Notes under the pieces: generated by a model
What the model was told of the DNA's origin: nothing
Database searches by the model: none
Seen by the model: the letters and a program-made list of their open reading frames with translations, nothing else
Program-made: the position numbers and the translations under genes
Part shown: piece by piece, positions 5,999 through 10,738 of the stretch
How positions within the stretch are numbered: the first letter of the stretch is position 1
Layout of the letters: every line of letters begins with the position of its first letter
Assembly: GCA_007130745.1 (NCBI GenBank)
Contig: SLRW01000089.1
Span: 1-10,738 of the forward strand
From: Gammaproteobacteria bacterium
GTDB taxonomy: Bacteria; Pseudomonadota; Gammaproteobacteria; UBA5335; SLRW01
Direction: 5' to 3'
Length of the DNA: 10,738 nucleotides

Positions 5999-7438
5999 AT
6001 GTACGACACAGGAGTCATTCCCGCCGCCGGAGCCGGCCTGCGTTTGCATCCCTACACCGGGAACACGGCCAAGCCCCTGCTGGAGATCGGCGGAAAATCG
6101 CTGTTGCAGCGTAATCTGGAGATTATGCGTGATCAGCTCGGTGTGCGGCGCGTAATCATTATTATCGGCCACCTGGGTGAGCAGATTCAGGCGGCTTTTG
6201 GAGACGGCAGCCAGCTGGGACTGCACCTGGAGTATGTCGAGTGCCTCAACGTCGAGGCCGGTCTCGCGCGTGGTCTCTATCAGATCCGTGACCGCATCCA
6301 CGGGCCCTTCCCCGTGATTCTCGGCGACGAACTCTATCTCAACACTAATCACGAGCGCTTCAGACAGCCACCGGCTGAAGATTACAACGCCCTTTGCGGC
6401 ATCAAGATTACCGGTGACACCACCCTGATCAAGCGCAATTACGCGGTCGAAATCGACGATACTCGCATCACCTCCCTGACTGAAAAACCCCGGGTGGTAA
6501 CCAACAACTTTCTGGGTTGCGGCTCCTACGTTTTTACCCCGCGGATCTTTGAGTTCATCGAACGTACGCCTGCCTCAGAACGCAGCGGCCGGGTTGAACT
6601 CACCGACACTCTCGATCTCATGGCGCGGGAAATTGGCGGCGTGCATGCGGTTGCCCTGAGCGGCGGCTACAGCAACATCAATACGCCCACCGACTACCGT
6701 GGCGCCACCTATCTCTACCGCAAGACCCATTTCCACGAGTATCGCACCAGCCTGGTCATCCCGGCCTATGAGGAAGCTGCTTCCATCGGCCATGTACTGG
6801 AGGAATTCTCGGGTCTGGTCGATGAAATCGTCGTCGCTGATAATGAATCCAGCGATCGTACCGCCGAGATTGCCAGGGCACATGGTGCGCAGGTTCTTTC
6901 CCGCAGTTTTTCCGGTTATGGCGAAGCCCTCAAGGTCGCCATGGATGAAGCCAGTGGTGACATACTGATCCTGGTCGAGGCCGACGCGTCGTTCTCCCCC
7001 GACGACCTGCCGAAAATCCTGGAATACCTGAAGGATGCCGACATGGTGATTGGCACACGCACCACCCGGCAAATGATCGAGCAAGGCGCCAACATGGACT
7101 TCTTCCTGCGCTGGGGCAACGTGCTCGCGGCCAAGGTGCTGCAACTGCTGTGGATAGGCCAGGAGCCCCGGTTTACCGATCTGGGATGCACCTATCGCGG
7201 CATCTGGAAAGACGCCTATGTCGGCATGCGTGAACGATTGCATGAAACCGGGCCGGCCTTTTCGCCGGAAATGATGGTGGAAATGCTGCAAAGTAACGGC
7301 AAAATAATCGAAATACCGGTAACCTACAGACCAAGAATCGGTGGTGTCTCAAAACACTCCAGAGGCATTACCGACATCTTGCGCACCGGATCCCAGATGC
7401 TCTGGCTGATCCTGAAACGGCGCCTGGGCCTGGGGTAG
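5999..7438 (+). CDS. Sugar-phosphate nucleotidyltransferase fused to GT2 glycosyltransferase
   Basis: A 479-aa two-domain protein. Residues 1-242 are a nucleotidyltransferase: GxGxR loop GAGLR (11-15), catalytic-type Lys in AKPLLEIGGKSLL (K25), ILGDELY (108-113) with metal-binding D110, TEKP (161-164) and YSNINTPTDY (224-233), where the second metal ligand appears to be Asn226, as in GlmU, rather than Asp. It should join a sugar or alcohol phosphate to an NTP. Residues 249-479 are a GT2 domain of the DPM1-like type: SLVIPAYEEA (251-260), DNESSDRT (281-288), VEADASF (326-332), TRTTRQMIEQGANM (353-366), TDLGCTYR (393-400) and FSPEM (421-425). The EAD in place of DxD is usual in that subgroup. 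The pairing suggests that one polypeptide makes and uses an activated sugar. No membrane segment is evident. ATG at 5999 fits the start of the nucleotide-binding strand; the ribosome site is weak. Confidence 0.9.
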   Translation: MYDTGVIPAAGAGLRLHPYTGNTAKPLLEIGGKSLLQRNLEIMRDQLGVRRVIIIIGHLGEQIQAAFGDGSQLGLHLEYVECLNVEAGLARGLYQIRDRIHGPFPVILGDELYLNTNHERFRQPPAEDYNALCGIKITGDTTLIKRNYAVEIDDTRITSLTEKPRVVTNNFLGCGSYVFTPRIFEFIERTPASERSGRVELTDTLDLMAREIGGVHAVALSGGYSNINTPTDYRGATYLYRKTHFHEYRTSLVIPAYEEAASIGHVLEEFSGLVDEIVVADNESSDRTAEIARAHGAQVLSRSFSGYGEALKVAMDEASGDILILVEADASFSPDDLPKILEYLKDADMVIGTRTTRQMIEQGANMDFFLRWGNVLAAKVLQLLWIGQEPRFTDLGCTYRGIWKDAYVGMRERLHETGPAFSPEMMVEMLQSNGKIIEIPVTYRPRIGGVSKHSRGITDILRTGSQMLWLILKRRLGLG

Positions 7439-7444
7439 CAACCG

Positions 7445-7463
7445 CCCGTTATTACACAACGGG
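7445..7463 (+). terminator. Weak hairpin just after the fusion gene
   Basis: CCCGTT and AACGGG form a 6-bp stem around a 7-nt loop, beginning seven bases after the stop codon at 7438. No T-run follows, so intrinsic termination is doubtful; it may only stabilise the 3' end of the message. Confidence 0.25.
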
Positions 7464-7672
7464 GCATCGTCAGTTTCGCCGGAACGGTGCCTGGAGCTAG
7501 CAGAACAACTGCCAGTACCGAGACAAACAACTACAGCGGGTAGTCGAAATGACCCGACAAGCCATATGATCCAAAGACGATCAATTGCCCACGCTTTCAT
7601 TCGCACTTCCTATGCCGGGGCATCCCGCATAATCCGGAAGAAATAGAGGAACAGGCCGATTGAGGCCCGTAA

Positions 7673-7678
7673 AGAGGA
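7673..7678 (+). promoter_or_regulatory. Ribosome binding site deciding the GTG 7686 start
   Basis: AGAGGA lies seven bases before the GTG at 7686, a near-ideal spacing. The next in-frame ATG (7713) lacks a comparable site, which supports the GTG start. Confidence 0.6.
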
Positions 7679-7685
7679 TCCTGGT

Positions 7686-9509
7686 GTGCAGAACCCATCA
7701 TGGCCGGGACAGATGCGTGATCACATAGTGCGCAACAAGTCGCTGCTGCAAGTAGCCCTGCTGACAGTTCCTCTGGTGATTTTTGCCGTGCTCGCCTGGC
7801 AAAACCGCTGGATTGCCGATGATGGATTCATCTTCCTGCGGATTGTCGACCAGATCACCAGCGGCAATGGCCCGGTATTCAATATCGGCGAGCGGGTTGA
7901 AGCCTTCAGCAGCGTTATATGGGTCGCTTTACTGGCGGCGGCCGATCTGGTCATCCCCCTTCGACTCGAATGGATAGCCGTATTACTCGGCATCGGCTTG
8001 TGTATTTTCGGGCTTTTGATGGCCATACTCGGCGCCGGCAAGCTGGTACGCCTGTATCAGCCTCGCGCTCTGCTTGTGCCTTTCGGTATCCTGGTCCCGG
8101 TTTCAACTCTTGCCGTCTGGCGTTTTGCCAGTAGCGGCATGGAAACCGGGCTGGTCGTCGGCTGGCTGGGCGCCTGCCTGCTGGTACTCGGGAGCTGGGC
8201 AAGCCGAGAAACGCGGTTGACTGCCGCAAGCGCTGTATTGCTGGGGCTGGGCTGGTTGATCCGCCCTGAGCTGGCCCTGTTCAGCGCCCTGTTTATCGCC
8301 ACCGTACTACTTGCCCAGTGGCGTGAAGACCACTGGCAAGGACGCCTCGGCACCCTTGTGGCGGCCGGCTTGCTACCCGTGCTCTACCAGATTTTTCGTA
8401 TGGGCTATTACGGCAGCCTGGTCCCCAACCCGGCATTAGCCAAAGACGCCGACCAACGCTACTGGAACGATGGCTGGCTGTACCTGCTCGATTTCGCCAA
8501 CCCCTACTGGCTGTGGCTGGCGCTGGCAATAATCCTGGTCGGGGGCTATCTCCCCATGCTCATCAGTCTCTGGCGCCATCAAGCGTCGCGCGCTCTGCTG
8601 GTGGTTACAGTATTCCTTGTATGCGGGTTATTGCATGCAATTTATATCATCAACGTAGGGGGCGACTGGCTGCATGCGCGCCTTCTGATACCCGCAGTTT
8701 ATACGCTGATCATGCCGGTGGCGGTTGTGCCCATGACCAAAGCACATGCGGCAGCCGCCCTGCTCATTCCCTGGGCACTGGCGTGCGCGCTGTTCCTGCG
8801 CCCGCCCCAGGCGGGTGATCCGCGGATTTTCGACCGTTTTGTCCTGCCGATGCACTCTCACGTACTTCCTGAAAGTCGTGGATGGAGAGAGGATTCTGGA
8901 ATAATGCGTCGCCTCAACAATGAGCGAGGGTTCCATGCTGATGCCGGCCTGGGCATGAGATTCGTACGTATAGAACCGGTGCAACCGGGACCATTTGTGC
9001 GTGTGCCCGGGATCGCGGCCCGTGCCCTTGGTTTGCAAGGGTATTCACTAGGCCCCGACTGGTACCTCCTTGACACTTTCGGCCTGGCACACCCCCTCGT
9101 CGCACGCTTCGAAACCACGCCGACGCTGCATTGGCAGCCACGGCGGCCCGGGCATAAAAAACCCCTGCCCACGGTATGGCTGGCGGCCATGGTGTCGCCA
9201 GTGGACAGCCGGCCCAGACAAGAGAATTTCCCGAGCGTTTTTAACCCGCTTATTCCCCATGTCGAAGATGACCAGTTCCAGGTGCAGATAAACTATGCGC
9301 GCGTTGTACTCAACGCGCCTGAAATCAAGGAACTTTACACTGCCATCACAGAACCACTGGATCTGCAACGCTTCATCAAGAATTTAACCGGAGCCTATGC
9401 CCGTACAAAATTGACTATCCCCCCGGATCCTCAACAAGCCCACGAGAAATTCTGCAGTGAGCCCGGGCGATGTAACGACCTATGGTGGCACCCGGACTCC
9501 GGTGGCTGA
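7686..9509 (+). CDS. AftB/LphB-like GT-C family membrane glycosyltransferase
   Basis: A 607-aa polytopic membrane protein. It has a first hydrophobic segment at about 20-38, many more up to about residue 372, and a C-terminal domain of roughly 235 residues predicted to be periplasmic. The hallmarks match the family that includes mycobacterial AftB/ZomB and Legionella LphB: ADDGFIFLR (44-52), with the acidic pair used by GT-C enzymes in the first external loop; GERVEAFSSVIW (68-79); SSGMETGL (149-156); RPE (193-195); YYGSLVPNPALAK (241-253); GGDWLHARLL (325-334); and, in the tail, DTFGLAHPL and RPGHKKPLP. AftB transfers arabinofuranose from decaprenyl-phosphate, so a polyprenyl-phosphate sugar donor and action outside the inner membrane are inferred; the sugar is unknown. 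GTG 7686 is chosen on its ribosome site. It lies downstream of, and in line with, the nucleotidyltransferase-GT2 gene, so the two may share a pathway. Confidence 0.85.
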   Translation: MQNPSWPGQMRDHIVRNKSLLQVALLTVPLVIFAVLAWQNRWIADDGFIFLRIVDQITSGNGPVFNIGERVEAFSSVIWVALLAAADLVIPLRLEWIAVLLGIGLCIFGLLMAILGAGKLVRLYQPRALLVPFGILVPVSTLAVWRFASSGMETGLVVGWLGACLLVLGSWASRETRLTAASAVLLGLGWLIRPELALFSALFIATVLLAQWREDHWQGRLGTLVAAGLLPVLYQIFRMGYYGSLVPNPALAKDADQRYWNDGWLYLLDFANPYWLWLALAIILVGGYLPMLISLWRHQASRALLVVTVFLVCGLLHAIYIINVGGDWLHARLLIPAVYTLIMPVAVVPMTKAHAAAALLIPWALACALFLRPPQAGDPRIFDRFVLPMHSHVLPESRGWREDSGIMRRLNNERGFHADAGLGMRFVRIEPVQPGPFVRVPGIAARALGLQGYSLGPDWYLLDTFGLAHPLVARFETTPTLHWQPRRPGHKKPLPTVWLAAMVSPVDSRPRQENFPSVFNPLIPHVEDDQFQVQINYARVVLNAPEIKELYTAITEPLDLQRFIKNLTGAYARTKLTIPPDPQQAHEKFCSEPGRCNDLWWHPDSGG

Positions 9510-9813
9510 TAGCCGGGAACAATATCCAGCCACCACTTAAACTGGTCTGCTCAACTGCCGGGCAGGCTGCCCTCAAAAAATCCGGACTGGCTATAAGTAT
9601 CTGCCAGAAACCTTAAGGGGCTATCCACAGCCATACAGCTTTGGATCTGATCTGCATCAACCGGCTGCTGCATTACCGTTGACCCTTTGCCGAATGCCAT
9701 TCAATATGAGCGAAGGTGCGCGCTTGCGCATTGATCCTGGCGTGCAGGTCGGGATGACGTAGCGGGTGCACTCAAGCAATCCAGCACAGACGGCGGCCAG
9801 GCGAATGCATAGA
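9510..9813. other. Intergenic gap of 304 bp
   Basis: No credible gene was found. It contains a loose promoter-like pair (TTGACC at 9679-9684, CAATAT at 9702-9707, 17-bp spacer), a tight GGGCAG-G-CTGCCC palindrome (9560-9572), and an 18-codon open frame (9706-9762) with no recognised homology. The oxygenase gene probably has its own promoter here. Confidence 0.5.
9679..9707 (+). promoter_or_regulatory. Possible promoter upstream of PhyH-like gene
   Basis: TTGACC matches five of six -35 consensus bases, but CAATAT, 17 bp on, matches only three of six at -10. The position, about 100 bp before the oxygenase start, is plausible. Confidence 0.2.
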
Positions 9814-10738
9814 ATGAACACGCCAGCAACAAAGGACGAGCACGCCGGGGCGGCAGCATCCCAGCGTCGCCCGGAGGGGTCTGTAGAGGCCCTCAGGGAA
9901 ACCTGGCAGACCTGGAGGCAGCAACCCACAGTGGCGATTGAAGAACGCCTGGTTCAACTGCGTCAGGCGGCTGCGGAATCGTTCAGTCGTGAACCGGCAC
10001 TTGCCACATGGCCTCCCGGCAGCCCCGACCTGTTTCCGAACCATGGGCACGGGCTGGTTGAGATCAGCCCCGCACAGCTCGACATGCAAACGCTGGCCAG
10101 CGCCGTGGGCCACCACGGCGCGCTGCTGGTTCGGGGGCTGGTGCCCCCGGAACGAGTGACGGTTCTGCGCGAGGGCATTGATCAGGCCATGGCCATGCAC
10201 GATGCCTGGCGCGCAGGCACCCCGCCGGAACAGACTTCGCCCTGGTTCCGCGAAAATCCCGACATCACCACGCTCTCCGAGAATGATTACGCCCGCAAAT
10301 GGACGCGCCAGGCCCAGGGGGTGTTTACTGCGGACTCGCCCCGTATGCTGGCCTTGCTGATGGATACCTATGCCCGCACAGGCGTTCTGGATACGATCGG
10401 GGACTATCTGGGTGAACATCCCCTGCTGTCAGCCAAAAAAGGTGTGTTGCGTCGCGTGGAGCCGGACCTCAAACTTGCCGGCTGGCATCAGGATGGGCGC
10501 TTCCTGGAACAGGGAGAAGGCATCCGCACCATCAATGCCTGGATGTCCCTGTCCCATTGCGGAAAGCAGGCGCCGGGCATGGATATTATCGCCCGTCAGC
10601 TGGGCCGGATTGTTGACACCGGCACCCACAGTGCCGAAATGCCATGGGTTGTCGCCCAGGAAATGATTGATGAGACTCCCGAGTTACGCGAGGCCTGGGT
10701 GCGGCCGGACTTTGCCCCCGGTGATGTGCTGTTTTTCG
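9814..10738 (+). CDS. PhyH-like Fe(II)/2-oxoglutarate dioxygenase, 3' end missing
   Basis: An open frame of 308 codons that runs off the right edge without a stop. The region HGALLVRGLVPPERV (101-115) resembles the start of the double-stranded beta-helix fold in phytanoyl-CoA dioxygenase (PhyH) proteins. WHQDG (224-228) supplies the HxD iron ligands H225 and D227, NAWMSLS (241-247) is the usual following strand, and FAPGDVLFF (300-308) is the strand that precedes the distal His, which lies beyond the window. Such enzymes hydroxylate small molecules, lipids or sugars using O2 and 2-oxoglutarate; the substrate here is unknown. The first 70 or so residues are Glu/Arg/Gln-rich, probably helical, and unrecognised. 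The start is uncertain: ATG 9814 is used, but ATG 9805 and GTG 9766 are in frame and no clear ribosome site decides. It lies in the same direction as, but well separated from, the GT-C gene. Confidence 0.75.
   Translation, partial: MNTPATKDEHAGAAASQRRPEGSVEALRETWQTWRQQPTVAIEERLVQLRQAAAESFSREPALATWPPGSPDLFPNHGHGLVEISPAQLDMQTLASAVGHHGALLVRGLVPPERVTVLREGIDQAMAMHDAWRAGTPPEQTSPWFRENPDITTLSENDYARKWTRQAQGVFTADSPRMLALLMDTYARTGVLDTIGDYLGEHPLLSAKKGVLRRVEPDLKLAGWHQDGRFLEQGEGIRTINAWMSLSHCGKQAPGMDIIARQLGRIVDTGTHSAEMPWVVAQEMIDETPELREAWVRPDFAPGDVLFF

Larger units (their letters stand above)
7439..7685. other. Intergenic gap of 247 bp
   Basis: No gene was supported here. It holds the weak hairpin near its left end, a CATAAT hexamer at 7628-7633 without a convincing -35 partner, and the ribosome site of the next gene at its right end. 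The length would allow a separate promoter for the gene at 7686. Confidence 0.5.

Noticed and set aside
6575..7291. A 238-codon leftward open frame
   Set aside because: It is entirely antisense to the GT2 half of the nucleotidyltransferase fusion, which has strong motifs; the antisense protein shows no domain.
7628..7633. CATAAT as a -10 box for the gene at 7686
   Set aside because: No acceptable -35 hexamer lies 16-18 bp upstream, so the hexamer alone is not enough.
9560..9580. GGGCAG-G-CTGCCC followed by TCAAAAAA, considered as a terminator
   Set aside because: The one-base centre forces most of the stem open (a 4-bp stem at best). The A-run is on the plus strand after the stem, so neither strand has a hairpin followed by T residues.
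9706..9762. An 18-codon frame beginning ATGAGC and ending DPGVQVGMT
   Set aside because: Too short to support. The tail faintly recalls the translation of dispersed extragenic repeats common in proteobacteria, but no inverted copy is present.
9772..10419. A 215-codon leftward open frame
   Set aside because: It lies antisense to the PhyH-like gene, whose motifs (WHQDG, GDVLFF) are clear, and its translation matches no family I know. G+C-rich genes often leave their complement open.
1..10738. Searched for CRISPR repeats, tRNA or rRNA genes, and insertion-sequence ends
   Set aside because: No regularly spaced repeats, no tRNA-like sequence and no transposase or matched terminal inverted repeats were seen by eye.

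Overview
The window looks like part of a surface-polysaccharide or glycolipid region in a G+C-rich Gram-negative bacterium, probably a proteobacterium (inferred from codon use, the envelope-type membrane glycosyltransferases and the gene mix; no marker gene fixes the taxon). Almost every recognisable gene handles activated sugars or transfers them: two GT4-type glycosyltransferases, two large polytopic GT-C-like membrane proteins, two multidomain fusion proteins containing GT2 domains, and a PhyH-like Fe(II)/2-oxoglutarate oxygenase cut by the right edge. No RNA gene, CRISPR array, transposase or insertion sequence was seen.

Layout. Bases 1-1843 read leftward: a patchwork frame with the look of gene debris (1412-1843), a complete GT4 glycosyltransferase (243-1412), and the 5' end of a second GT4 gene (1-219) that leaves the window. 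A divergent gap (1844-1983) holding a perfect 17-bp palindrome separates these from a rightward membrane protein of 596 aa (1984-3774). Its stop codon lies only 6 bp from the stop of the convergent gene 3781-5853, a 690-aa GT2 glycosyltransferase fused through a hydrophobic segment to a radical SAM/SPASM-like module. Head to head with that, across 145 bp, is a 479-aa fusion of a sugar-phosphate nucleotidyltransferase with a second GT2 domain (5999-7438). Rightward again follow an AftB/LphB-like GT-C membrane protein (7686-9509) and, after a 304-bp gap, the PhyH-like gene (9814 to the edge).

How it may work together (inference). The nucleotidyltransferase-GT2 fusion could make a nucleotide sugar and use it in the same polypeptide. 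The GT2-radical SAM fusion could add a sugar and modify a glycan or lipid carrier by radical chemistry on the cytoplasmic face. The GT4 enzymes could extend the chain, and the two membrane proteins, with large presumably periplasmic C-terminal domains, could act on lipid-linked sugars outside. The oxygenase could hydroxylate a lipid or sugar part. Frequent strand switches and the debris next to the GT4 genes suggest a region rebuilt by recombination. The GT2-radical SAM fusion is the most unusual item.
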